Numbered from the stretch's first letter, positions 1 through 8,123 are shown. The stretch is 15,107 nucleotides of DNA from Euperipatoides rowelli (GCA_003024985.2 PXIH01S0032110.1); one strand, 5' to 3'. Program-made: numbers and translations. The notes: generated by a model not told the origin, from the sequence alone.

Positions 1-1
1 A

Positions 2-118
2 CAATAGTCTAGATCTATTAACTCTTAACTTGAATTTATGTCCCCTAGTTCTACTGTCTTCATTAAATTTAAAAAATTTATCATAAGGGATATCTACCAA
101 CAAAGTTACATAATGAGT
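2..118 (-). pseudogene. CR1/L2-like LINE ORF2 C-terminal fragment
   Basis: Read on the minus strand, 118 to 2 gives 39 open codons that run off the window edge. They include the segments DKFFKFNEDSRTRGHKFKL and VNRSRLL. The F-x-F...SRTRGHxxKL pattern is the well-known stretch just after the reverse transcriptase domain in CR1/L2/RTE-like LINE ORF2 proteins, normally followed by R...FFS.RV...WN.LP, which here would lie outside the window. An in-frame stop lies four codons upstream (minus sense), so only this tail fragment remains and the polymerase core is absent. It is a dead 5'-truncated copy or the edge of a rearranged one. I recognised the family by motif only; the clade is uncertain. Confidence 0.6.
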
Positions 119-252
119 AGATAATTATGATATCGACAGAACTACCAGTTGAATAATAGCGGGCAGTCAGTACCGAGATCATAGATACTGTAAATAAAAT
201 TGTAAATAGATTAAGTTAATATACTGTAAATAGTTTCCATCTGAAACGATTC

Positions 253-302
253 GGCTTAGCCGTCAGGTGGGTATTGGCGAATAAGCCAAAAAAAAAAAAA
301 AA
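253..302 (+). repeat. Retroelement-like 3' end: hairpin plus poly-A tail
   Basis: GGCTTA (253-258) pairs with TAAGCC (282-287), extended by GCC/GGC across a small bulge, and is followed immediately by about 15 A residues (288-302). A stem-loop abutting an A-tail is the usual 3' end of many LINEs and of the SINEs that borrow their tails. The tail points the opposite way to the LINE scrap at 2-118, so at least two separate insertions meet here. The element body between about 120 and 250 has no coding potential that I can identify. Confidence 0.4.
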
Positions 303-1016
303 TTTTGAACTGTTTTTTATGCATTTACCACATTCCTTTTTAATACATTGTTAGAAGTGGATTTTGTGTTTTTTATTTGACATTAAGAAATTTAGATCTA
401 ATTATTTTATACACAACAGACCAAACTTTATGTTTATAATTAGAGCGGCTGTTGATTTATGGTATATTTTGACTTGTAAAATGTTTTCATTGCTATCTCA
501 ATAGGAAATTTTTAAATTTTATGCCGTAATGCATTGTAAAATCTCCCCATCTTTGGAAAACTTCCATACATAGCCTTCTATGACATCATATTAGGGTAGG
601 GAAATCTACCAAAATACTTAAGATTATTTTTCACCTGTCTTACACATTTAATATAACTGGGTATTAGGCCTATAAACATTAAAAAATATAATTTTTATAA
701 GGAGAGTTCCAATTTAAAAGTTGTAGAACTCTTTTTTTTTATGATGCACAGGAGTTTAAATTCCATGTTTTGAAGATGAATGATTATGCAAAAACCGCAT
801 ATTCTTTAGAGTTAACTCTAAAAAAATATGTAGTATCTGCTTAACAATTGGTTATTAAATATAAAATTATTAAGGTAACAAAATCAACTCTGTGACTCAA
901 CATTATCCAATTCAAAATTGTTTTTAAGATAGGGTGCCTGAAAATATAGAGTTTGAAAACAAGTCTGGAGCAACCGAAAGTGTTACAGAAAATGCACTTT
1001 TTTGAGTGAAAACAGC
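303..1016. other. AT-rich stretch with nothing recognised
   Basis: I see no open frame with recognisable content, no RNA gene and no paired repeat. There are only short A/T runs (for example the T-run near 732-740) and scattered homopolymers. It is likely neutral spacer or an unrecognisably old repeat. Confidence 0.5.
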
Positions 1017-1600
1017 AAGTGATGTTATAAAATCGAACTGGAAGTGCTGCTAGCTTAAAAATTAATGAGCAAACCCAGGAATTTGTTTAGATTGGGATCA
1101 AAAGTGACATCATTTGACCAAAAATAATATTTTGTCAAAATTGGAGTGACATCATATGACCGGAACCGGAAGTGCAATCATCTTGAAATTTTATCTGGAA
1201 TTCCAGATAACGGAGAGGCTTAGAAAGCTGGAAGTGCTGCCATTTTGAAATGCAGACAGTGGAAGTGACATCATACAAACCTCATGTATATTTTTTAGCC
1301 AGGAAGTGGCTACTGTGCAGGACGAGAAGCGCTCAGACAGAAAGTGACGTTTGATGTCAATTAGCTTAGTAACACTAGAAGTGACTTCATAAATAGGAAG
1401 TGACATCATAAAACCTTTAAGAAATAAGAACAGAGAGTCAGCCATCTTGGATTTTCTGCGACTTTTGATCTAGCTTGACTTAGAAATATTGGAAGTGATG
1501 TCATAAACTGGAAGTGACATCATAAAATCCCTCTATTCCTCTAAGAAATAGGAAAAAGAAGTCAGCCATCTTGGATTTTCTGGACAGGAAGTGCTTTACT
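1017..1600 (+). repeat. Degenerate repeat cluster of GGAAGTGACATCATAA / GCCATCTTGGA units
   Basis: A short word resembling GGAAGTGACATCATAA recurs many times, with forms near 1017, 1101, 1143, 1261, 1378, 1396, 1490 and 1510. Related GGAAGTGCTGC words occur near 1041 and 1230. A longer unit is duplicated at 1396-1458 and 1510-1581. Each copy begins with GGAAGTGACATCATAAAA, has a TAAGAAATA...GAA middle and ends GCCATCTTGGATTTTCTG. All copies share orientation and differ by indels, so this is an old, diverged tandem array or the remnant of a repeat-built non-autonomous element. The minus-strand open frame through it has no recognisable content. Confidence 0.6.
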
Positions 1601-1620
1601 GTGCCTTATAGTAGTGACCA

Positions 1621-2095
1621 AACTGAAATAAAAATGGCTTCGAACCCATGTTTCCCTACTATTGCTTTACATAAAGTAATCAGTTGTTATCTCCTTCATG
1701 TTTCTATTTGGAAATTCATGTTTTAGTGCATGAATAGAGAATGACTTTGATGAAATTTTTTTCAGTCATTAAATACNGTAACTTTTTCTTTTTTTTACAA
1801 ATTGGGAAAATATCACTTTTGATGCAGTCCATCCCTAAATTTATACGTTTGAGGCAGATAAATCTTCCAAACCACATTGAATGCAATTTATTTTATTGCA
1901 AATAAAACCTTTAATTCTGCTTTTGGTTGTGTGCTGCACTTTAAAAACATCATTACAATAATGAAAGCCAGGTTCTGTAATGTTGCATCTTTAGCCCCCA
2001 TCAAGTGATAGAAGGAATTGACTAATTTTCTATAGACAAACTATTGTCTTTGCTTATTAAGAGTTTTTCTACCATTGAACTTACCCTATAAACAC
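1621..2095. other. Intergenic stretch, nothing recognised
   Basis: No credible coding frame, RNA gene or paired repeat is visible. It includes one ambiguous base (1777) and ends at the 5-bp target duplication of the LTR element. An isolated GGTTCGAAGCC word on the minus strand near 1634-1645 resembles a pol III B box, but I found no convincing A box at the right spacing. Confidence 0.45.
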
Positions 2096-2100
2096 AAACT
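2096..2100. repeat. Target-site duplication, left copy (AAACT)
   Basis: The five bases AAACT directly precede the left LTR and recur directly after the right LTR (6411-6415). A 5-bp duplication is typical of Ty3/gypsy integrases and fixes both element boundaries. Confidence 0.85.
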
Positions 2101-2253
2101 TGTATCAGGGGGATTGCATGATAGACATCATGTGATGTCAACAATAAATATGGAAGCCCACCAATGAACCTGTATGTAAGTGTTGTGTGTGATTTCTTAT
2201 TAAATTATGTAGTTATACCAGATCTGTTAGTATTATAAAGTATATATGTTACA
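2101..2253 (+). repeat. Left (5') LTR
   Basis: It starts TGTATCAGG and ends TTACA (TG...CA termini). A 42-bp run beginning CCAATGAACC is identical in the right LTR. An AATAAA poly-A signal lies at 2143-2148. Compared with the right LTR it is 7 bp shorter overall, with several substitutions, consistent with an old insertion. Confidence 0.9.
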
Positions 2254-2271
2254 TGGTAGTATGATGCGGGG
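2254..2271 (+). promoter_or_regulatory. Putative tRNA primer-binding site
   Basis: TGGTAGTATGATGCGGGG lies directly after the left LTR, where the minus-strand primer-binding site is expected. The TGG start matches the CCA end of a tRNA, and TGGTA resembles initiator-Met-type sites. The rest is too diverged to assign the tRNA. Confidence 0.45.
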
Positions 2272-2405
2272 TTAAAATAGTGACTGTCAATAGAAGTATT
2301 TTGAGATAAGTTTAAAAGAAGAAGAAAAAAAGTCACTTGTTGTTAGCAAAAGTGCGCTTTTAATATACTCTTAAAACAAAAAAAGAGCATAGAAGTTAAG
2401 TAATA

Positions 2406-3252
2406 ATAGAAGCAATTAAGGCTCCTGATCGGTTGAAATTGCAAGGGAATCTAGATTTTAATTGGAAACCATTGAAATAAACAGAGATTTGATTTGTTTC
2501 TGGAGGCCACACAAGATCTAGCAAGTTTAACCAATTAAAAAAAAGATGGGGTTATTTTTAAGTATAGCGGGAGATGAGGCTATCAAATTATTCAATGCTC
2601 TGGATTTCACCGCTGACAAAACAAAAAAATTGGAACCACAATAAAAAAATTTGAAGAATAATGTAGTCCCAAATGGAATGGAATGTATGAAAGATATGTG
2701 TTTAGAGCTAGAGTGCAAGCTGGAAGGTGAAACTTTTGAACAGTTTTTGCTTGATTTAAGAATTAAAGCGCAAACATATAATTTTGGCAACTTATTGGAG
2801 TCTATGGTTAGAGACCAAATAGTTTATGGTATAAGAGAAAAAAGCGTAAGAGAAAGGCTTTTGAGAATAAAGGATTTAACTTTATAAGTCACAGAAAATG
2901 AATGTAGAGCGGCCAGATGTATCAAATGTATCAAAACGCCCATCAAAATATTCTATAATAATGTTCAGGTGGAAGGCACATCTGACATAGTCAATAATAT
3001 TAATGTAGTTTGATCTGGTGATAAATCTTTTAAATGCAACACTAAAGGAAAGGGAGATTATAAACTAAAAACTTAAAGTAGTAAAAACAACACATAAATG
3101 TTGGAAATCTCATGTAAAATTTAAATGTCCAGCTTATAAAAAGCAATGCAATAATTGCAAAGGATTTAATCATTTTGCATCAGTGTGCAAGGCATGGAAA
3201 AAAGATTTAAAAGTTCACACAACTAGTGAAGACTCAGAAATATTATATATTG
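2406..3252 (+). pseudogene. gag: gag of the Ty3/gypsy element (broken)
   Basis: This encodes the structural capsid/nucleocapsid protein of the retrotransposon, which packages element RNA in cytoplasmic particles. The frame opens at 2406 with GAA GCA ATT AAG GCT after an ATA where an ATG is expected, giving EAIKAPDRLKLQGNLDFNW, a typical gypsy gag N-terminus. Further pieces in other frames read RFDLFLEATQDL and then MGLFLSIAGDEAIKLFNALDF, the hydrophobic capsid core. The longest open piece is 2651-2887. A nucleocapsid zinc knuckle of form C-x2-C-x4-H-x4-C is intact at 3147-3188. Several stops and at least three frame changes break it. The knuckle frame ends shortly after 3250 and overlaps the protease frame. 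Confidence 0.85.
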
Positions 3253-3600
3253 GTGAAGTCTGGATGTAGTGAATTTAAGGATAGAAAAGACTGGTGGGAA
3301 AACGCTATACTATGCAATCAGCAGGTGAAGTTTAAAATAGATACAGGCTCACAAGTCAATACAGTAACAAGAAACATTGATAACTTGATTAAAAAACTTA
3401 GATTGATGCAAAATAAAGCCATATTAAGGGACTATAATGGTCATTTGATTAAAAATTTTGGTTCTTTCAGTGCAGATGTTACAGTAAAAGGAGAAACCAA
3501 AAAGGTCGCATTTATGGTAGTGGAGAATGCAAGAGAACCTTTACTTGGATTTAAATCTAGTGTGGATTTGAACCTGGTTCTAACAGTTAATGAATCATGA
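3226..3600 (+). pseudogene. Retropepsin-like aspartic protease domain
   Basis: This is the protease domain at the start of pol, which would process gag and pol. The open frame reads through 124 codons. The catalytic motif DTGS is at residues 39-42 (3340-3351), preceded by the hydrophobic VKFKI strand, and the family's second hallmark, a hydrophobic pair plus Gly (LLG), is at residues 106-108. The core is intact and it is the best-preserved protein domain after the integrase. It lies in a different frame from the upstream zinc knuckle and ends at a TGA before RT. The first codon here is GTG and not a real start; the domain was part of a polyprotein. Confidence 0.88.
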
Positions 3601-3639
3601 GTTTACTTACTAAAAAACATTTTAGAATAATATCCTGAA

Positions 3640-4487
3640 CTTATTATAGGGCTAGGATGTATGAAAATTTCTTATAGCATCAGATTAAAAGAAAATAGTG
3701 TGCCAACAGTACATTCTGCCAGAAGAGTACCTCCTGCAGTATGAGGAAAATTGTAAAAGGAATTACTAGAGGCTGATGAGTTTAGGGGTGTAAATCCAAT
3801 CACTATTATTCATAAAAGGAATGGATCTATAAGAATATGCCTAGACCCACAACACTTGAATGAGAACACTACCAAATTCCAACATGCAAAGAAATTCAGT
3901 CAGAGTTAGCATAAGTTACATATTTTAGTAAATTATACGCTTTTGCAGGATTTTATCAAATCCCATTGTGCCCTAAAAGTCAGAAGTTGTGCACATTTAA
4001 CACATCAGATTGGAGGTTCTGTTTTAAACGTTTACCTTTTTGAATTGTTTCAGTGCCGGAAATTTTTCACAGAGCTATGAACCAAATATTGGAAGGGCTG
4101 GGTGGTGTCAAGTCATTCATATATAGATGACATTTTAGTTTGGGCAGTTCTAGAGATCAGCATGATGAAATATTGAGAAATGTTTTGAAGAAACTGAAGG
4201 AAGCTGGTGTAACTTTAATTCATGACAAATGTGAAATAGGCTTACAAAACCTGACATTTTTAGGTGAGGAATTAACCTGTGAAGGAAGGCATCCAGACCC
4301 AGCAAAAATTAAAGCAATGCTAAATATGTCAAAACTAAATAATAAGGAAGACATTCAGAGAGCCTTGGGTTTAGTGAACTATATGGGGAAGTTCATACCA
4401 AACTTATTAAACAAATATGTCGCAATAAGAGAACTGACAAAGAAGAACAAGCTATGGGAGTGGAGACCAAAACAGAAAGAGGAGTAG
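3640..4487 (+). pseudogene. Reverse transcriptase domain of the gypsy element (broken)
   Basis: This domain copies element RNA into DNA. Recognisable pieces, in order, are VPTVHSARRVPPAV (about 3705), the RNGSIRICLDPQHLNE block (about 3818-3865), YAFAGFYQIPLCPKS (about 3938), FKRLPF (4023-4040) followed by a TGA in place of the usual Gly codon, then VPEIFHRAMNQILEGLGG. The catalytic YIDD is at 4120-4131. The C-terminal thumb/connection is open from about 4140 to 4487 and includes FLGEELTCEGRHPDPAKI and LGLVNYMGKFIPN. YIDD sits in a short segment shifted relative to the sequence on either side. Domain order and motifs leave no doubt about identity; stops and shifts make it inactive. Confidence 0.92.
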
Positions 4488-4895
4488 CAGGCATTAAAGT
4501 CCATGTTGACATGTTTGCCTGTTCTTCAGTATTACAACCCCAAATTAAAACTTTGGATGCCTCGAAATCCGGCATAGGATAATGGGGCATGGTTACCTGT
4601 GGCATACACTTCCAGAGTTCTGTCAACAGCAGAGACAAAGTATGTGCAAATAGAGAAAGAACCCTTGGTATTGGTGTATGGTTGAATTAAATTTCATGAC
4701 TATATTTACAGAAGGAGTGTCATTTTAGAAACAGACCATAAGCCGTTAATTAACATAATTAAGAAGAATATAGCTGATGCCTCACCAAAAATTTAAAGAA
4801 TCTTGATAAAATTATTGAGATATTCATTTAAACTAGTTTTCACTCCTGGTAAGCAACTTATAATAGTAGATTCCTTGTCAAGAGCAAAAGTTGAG
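4488..4895 (+). pseudogene. RNase H domain of the gypsy element (broken)
   Basis: This domain degrades the RNA strand of the RNA-DNA hybrid. It follows the RT connection after a TAG at 4485-4487. Recognisable pieces are VAYTSRVLSTAETKYVQIEK, then a stop, KFHDYIYRRSVILETDHKPL, and LLRYSFKLVFTPGKQLIIVD followed by SLSRAK near 4850-4890. The family's usual AD-x-LSR ending appears as VDSLSR. At least three in-frame stops occur. Identification rests on the ETDHKPL and F-PGK...LSR blocks. Confidence 0.85.
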
Positions 4896-5002
4896 GAAAA
4901 TTCAGAAGGTAGCATTGAAGAAGACATTGAATCATTCTCCATTGATTCAGTACATAACTTGATGATAACAAACTACAGTGGATTAGAACATAAACTAAAA
5001 AA

Positions 5003-5717
5003 GATCCAGAATTGCAAGAGTTAAGTTATCAAATAGAACATGATTGGGATGCCAATTATAAGGCTGGAGCTTACAAAAGTCATAAGCAGGAACTAGTAAT
5101 TATAGATGGTGTAATTTTAAAAGGATCAAGAATAGTAATTCCAAAAATCAAAAATATCTGGAATTTTAATTATAATTCATGATGGTCATTTTGGAATGAG
5201 CAAATGCAAAGGTCAGGCCAGGGAAGTTGTATATTGGCCACAAGAATGAATACTGACAGAGAAAATGATGGCTAGTTTCAGTACATGCCAAAAGTTCCAA
5301 TACAGGTAGTCAAAATAACCATTTATTATGAGACCTGAGCCCAAGGTTCCCTGGAGAAGAGTAGGTTCAGACTTGTTTGTATTTGGAGGGAAACGTTACG
5401 TAGTAGTAATGGATGCAAACTCTAATTATTTGGAGGTAGAGCGATTATATCACACCTCATCAGTATCCATAGTAAACCGACTCAAAGATATCTTTGCTCG
5501 GCATGGCATTCAAAATGAGTTGACTACAGACAATGGGCCACAATATTCAGATAAAGAATTCAAGGAATTTACAAAAGAATATGACATTCAGCACATCAAT
5601 TCTAGTCCAGATTTTGTGCAGTCCAATGGTCTGGCAGAAAAAGGAATCCAAATAATTAAATGGATAATGAAGAAGTCTCACAAGACTCTGGAGAAAACTG
5701 GAGAACAGGACTATTAA
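5003..5717 (+). pseudogene. Integrase zinc-binding and catalytic core (broken)
   Basis: The integrase would insert element cDNA into chromosomes. An N-terminal zinc-binding remnant spans about 5175-5305. It contains HDGHFG and VVYWPQ, and then FSTCQK, where the first of two expected Cys is replaced by Phe (TTC). The catalytic core is open at 5328-5717. Numbering from 5328, the D,D-35-E triad is visible as D15 (GSDLF), D68 (TTDNGPQ) and E104 (SNGLAEKG), with exactly 35 residues between D68 and E104. A frame change near 5165 separates the core from the 5003-5165 linker. The core is intact, yet the surrounding protein is broken by stops and shifts. Confidence 0.92.
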
Positions 5718-6195
5718 ATTACAGAAGTCTACCACTGGAAGATGGCAGATCCCTGGCAGAACTATTGATGAACTGGAAAATAAGAACTAAATTGCCTAGA
5801 TGGGACAACCAAAGACATCTAGTGAAGAAGCACAAACAGAGGCAAGATGGGAGTATGCCATTGAGGAAGCTTAGAGAGGGCAAAACGGTGAGACTATGGA
5901 ATGGCAAGATGTGGGGAGAAAAAGCTCAGGTGGTATCTGAAGTAGCACCCTGATCAAACAACATTTTGACAGAGCAGGATATATTGAGAAGGAGGACTAG
6001 GAGTCATTTGAGGGTCTCAAAGGAAGACTTCAGCAGAGACAAAGCAACTGAGCATGAAGATTTAAGGCCAGGGTGTTTGATGGAAGAACTGGTAGGCTTA
6101 ACCAATGTCAAGAGAATGCAGTTCCAGAGACTGAATGATATCCCTCCCAGGAGATCCACGAGGTTAAAGAAACCAGTCCAGAGAATGAACTTATA
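5660..6195 (+). pseudogene. Integrase C-terminal region / end of pol (broken)
   Basis: This continues the integrase after a frame change near 5700. LLNYRSLPLEDGRSLAELL (about 5710-5770) is the usual start of the post-core segment. LREGKTVRLWNGKMWGEKAQ (about 5868-5925) is the SH3-like C-terminal block. After a TGA at 5951-5953 the frame continues with EQDILRRRTRSHLR, and the protein ends RRSTRLKKPVQRMNL before the TAA at 6193-6195. The basic RRSTRxKKP ending is common in these elements. The right LTR begins 55 bp later, and no clear polypurine tract survives between them. Confidence 0.82.
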
Positions 6196-6250
6196 ATCCG
6201 TTGTTATGATTATTGTTTGAAAGTGAACTTTCAATAATAAGGTGAAATTT

Positions 6251-6410
6251 TGTATCAGGGGGGGGGGATCATGTGATAGCCATCACATGATGTCATCAAT
6301 AAATATGGCAACCTGCCAATGAACCTGTATGTAAGTGTTGTGTGTGATTTCTTATTATATTATATTGTTAGTTATACCAGGTCTGTTAGTATTATAACGT
6401 ACATATTACA
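6251..6410 (+). repeat. Right (3') LTR
   Basis: It starts TGTATCAGG with a run of nine G and ends ATATTACA. It shares the 42-bp identical core with the left LTR and carries AATAAA at 6298-6303. ATCATGTGA (6268-6276) pairs with TCACATGAT to form a perfect 9-bp stem that is partly degraded in the left copy. Confidence 0.9.
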
Positions 6411-6415
6411 AAACT
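6411..6415. repeat. Target-site duplication, right copy (AAACT)
   Basis: AAACT directly follows the right LTR and matches 2096-2100 exactly. Confidence 0.85.
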
Positions 6416-7080
6416 GATGGTTAAACAAAATTAATATAAATTGCTTTTAGTACACAATTTATTTATTTTTATTTAATTATTTAAAGATTTAAATCAAAGG
6501 CTTACACAAGATACAAAAACATTTATTTATTTATTTTATTGCTAAAAGTTTAAACCAATAGTTTATACAGTTGTATATCTCAGAAATAAAATTAATACAA
6601 TGTGGCCTCTCTTATTAACATGTAAGTAGGCTACATATTAACATAAAAATATAAAATATAAAAGTTGAAATAAGATACAATTTTGTACAAGATTACAATA
6701 TTAACATTTGAAAGTCCATTACATAATTTACTATTTGTCTGAAATTGCCTTTTGTTTTTCAGTTTGAATGTTTTGGTACTGAGTAATGGTGATTTGTTGA
6801 TGATAATGAAAATAGATGTAGTGAAAGTTAAACATTACTGGGAATAAAGTTATTGGTCAAATATGTAACCTCAATTCCTCTCCTACCAACACATTCTAAC
6901 AAAATACATCTTATTAGTTCATCCACAATTGCCTAATTCCATGGATTATTATTTTTCACATTATTTAATTAAAGTAAAATTAAACTGTTGTACTATTATT
7001 AAATTAATAATTTTGACTTTTCAAAGAAAAATGTGCACTATTTTAAATTATTATGAACAAATAAACTAATTGTTGTATTT
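6416..7080. other. AT-rich spacer with a diverged ~70-bp repeat pair
   Basis: There is no coding content. Two related segments at about 6455-6515 and 6520-6577 share the order ATTTATTTATTT, then AAAGATTTAAATCAA...GGCTTACACA in the first and AAAAGTTTAAACCAA...AGTTTATACA in the second. They look like two old copies of a short repeat. This stretch may hold the promoter and 5' untranslated exon of the receptor gene downstream, but I see no confident promoter element. Confidence 0.4.
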
Positions 7081-7088
7081 ATTCTAGG
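7071..7088 (+). promoter_or_regulatory. Possible 3' splice acceptor before the GPCR start
   Basis: TTGTATTTATTCTAG ends at 7087 with a moderately T-rich tract followed by AG, 58 bases before the receptor ATG. It could join an upstream 5'-UTR exon to the coding exon, as is common for otherwise intronless animal GPCR genes. The pyrimidine tract is short, so this is tentative. Confidence 0.25.
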
Positions 7089-7145
7089 TTTACAAGACAG
7101 ATACATCTTGGTACAAAAATCTCAAAGATTTATTGAAGAAATAGT

Positions 7146-8123
7146 ATGGATATTCTTTCATTTTTAGTGGTTATTTTAAGNATTCCAGCGATTATTTTTA
7201 ATATACTAAATATAATTATTTTATTTAACGGTAATTTTGGTGCTGTTGCATATATTTATATGAAATTTCTTGCTGTATCGAATATGTTAGCTATTATTTT
7301 CTACGCCATTTCATTTGCCATCAGTATAATATGTGATGAAGCGGCCACTGATTATTACTTAATTACTTTTGTCTGGTCTATAAATTTTTATTTAATATTA
7401 ACATTTTTTGGAATTAGTAATATTTTCACCACAGCAATTTGCTTTGAACGTTTCAATGCTGTCTTTTCTCCAATGTCATCTCAAAAGTTGAAAATTCCCA
7501 AAACAGTTAAACTAATTTCAACATGTATCTGGTTGATAACCATGTGTTATCATGTGCCAATTATATTTTCCCATTTTACAGTTAAGGTTAATACAGCTAA
7601 TGCCACAAATGTAACCATAATATTATATAATGCTGTGCCAAACAGGATTATGTGGGGTAAAACGTTATATTACATCTACTTTCTCTCCAGAGAGTTAATT
7701 TTCCGTGACATACCAATTTTAATGGTTATTTTAGTGACTACTGCAACCACTTTAGAATACAAGAAGGTGATTCACAAACGTAAAAAAATTCGCAATTCTT
7801 TGTATTCTCAAAAATTTTGGAAAGAAATGCAATTAACTCGGGTTTTGATACTAATGTCTGCCCTATTTTTAATTAGTTCATTATCTGGATCCATGTATTT
7901 CTTCCAGCATATGTTTCCTTTTGACATAGATGGAACACTTTTTGATATATTGAACTATTTGAACAAAATAAGTGAAGTTTGCTTGTATGGTGGAGATTTT
8001 ATCATTTATATGATATGCAATGGTGATTTTAAAAATCAATTCACGGAAGTTTTCAGCTTCTTTATTCAGCCTACAGGAAAACCTAAAACCAGGAAATCCA
8101 AATCAATTACTGCTTGGACATGA
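7146..8123 (+). CDS. Divergent rhodopsin-class seven-transmembrane receptor
   Basis: This is a 325-residue single-exon receptor expected in the plasma membrane, sensing an unknown ligand and coupling to G proteins. An in-frame TGA at 7134-7136 lies 12 bases upstream of the ATG, which fixes this start. Approximate membrane segments are 5-28, 36-62, 73-99, 120-141, 184-205, 230-253 and 270-292. ERF (101-103) replaces DRY after segment 3, Trp129 fits W4.50, Pro190 fits P5.50, and DFIIY (284-288) replaces NPxxY. N-glycosylation sites N152 and N155 fall in extracellular loop 2. Asn46 sits where Asp2.50 is usual. Trp77 sits where the loop-disulphide Cys3.25 is expected, and loop 2 has no Cys. The N-terminus is very short and the C-tail is short and basic (312-319). 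Residue 12 is ambiguous (codon AGN, Ser or Arg). The overall style resembles invertebrate FMRFamide-receptor-like or lineage-expanded orphan receptors; the ligand cannot be inferred. No stop or shift interrupts it, unlike everything around it. Confidence 0.88.
   Translation: MDILSFLVVILXIPAIIFNILNIIILFNGNFGAVAYIYMKFLAVSNMLAIIFYAISFAISIICDEAATDYYLITFVWSINFYLILTFFGISNIFTTAICFERFNAVFSPMSSQKLKIPKTVKLISTCIWLITMCYHVPIIFSHFTVKVNTANATNVTIILYNAVPNRIMWGKTLYYIYFLSRELIFRDIPILMVILVTTATTLEYKKVIHKRKKIRNSLYSQKFWKEMQLTRVLILMSALFLISSLSGSMYFFQHMFPFDIDGTLFDILNYLNKISEVCLYGGDFIIYMICNGDFKNQFTEVFSFFIQPTGKPKTRKSKSITAWT

Larger units (their letters stand above)
2101..6410 (+). mobile_element. Ty3/gypsy LTR retrotransposon, complete outline but coding-dead
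   Basis: This is a 4.3-kb element bounded by two related LTRs (153 and 160 bp) that start TGTATCAGG and end TTACA, flanked by AAACT target duplications. Internally the order is gag with a CCHC knuckle, aspartic protease, reverse transcriptase, RNase H, then integrase. RT before integrase is the Ty3/gypsy order. Every domain is recognisable, but gag and pol together carry many stops and frame changes, so no functional product can be made. The paired LTRs and exact target duplication show it entered as one complete insertion and has decayed by point mutation and small indels in place. The short LTRs and a single-CCHC gag fit small gypsy lineages such as Mag-like ones, but the lineage is not established here. 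Confidence 0.93.

Noticed and set aside
1191-1445. 84-codon minus-strand open frame
   Set aside because: It lies inside the degenerate repeat cluster and has no domain or motif; openness is explained by repetition and chance.
1634-1645. Possible pol III B box (GGTTCGAAGCC, minus strand)
   Set aside because: No convincing A box at 30-60 bases upstream on that strand, no tail and no target duplication; not enough to call a SINE.
2527-2790. 87-codon minus-strand open frame over gag
   Set aside because: It is antisense to recognisable gag capsid sequence; the plus-strand reading has family motifs and this one has none.
4393-4638. Minus-strand open frame over the RT/RNase H junction
   Set aside because: Shadow of the plus-strand pol domains.
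6004-6234. 76-codon minus-strand open frame at the end of pol
   Set aside because: It is antisense to the integrase C-terminal RRSTRLKKP region, which is the recognisable strand.
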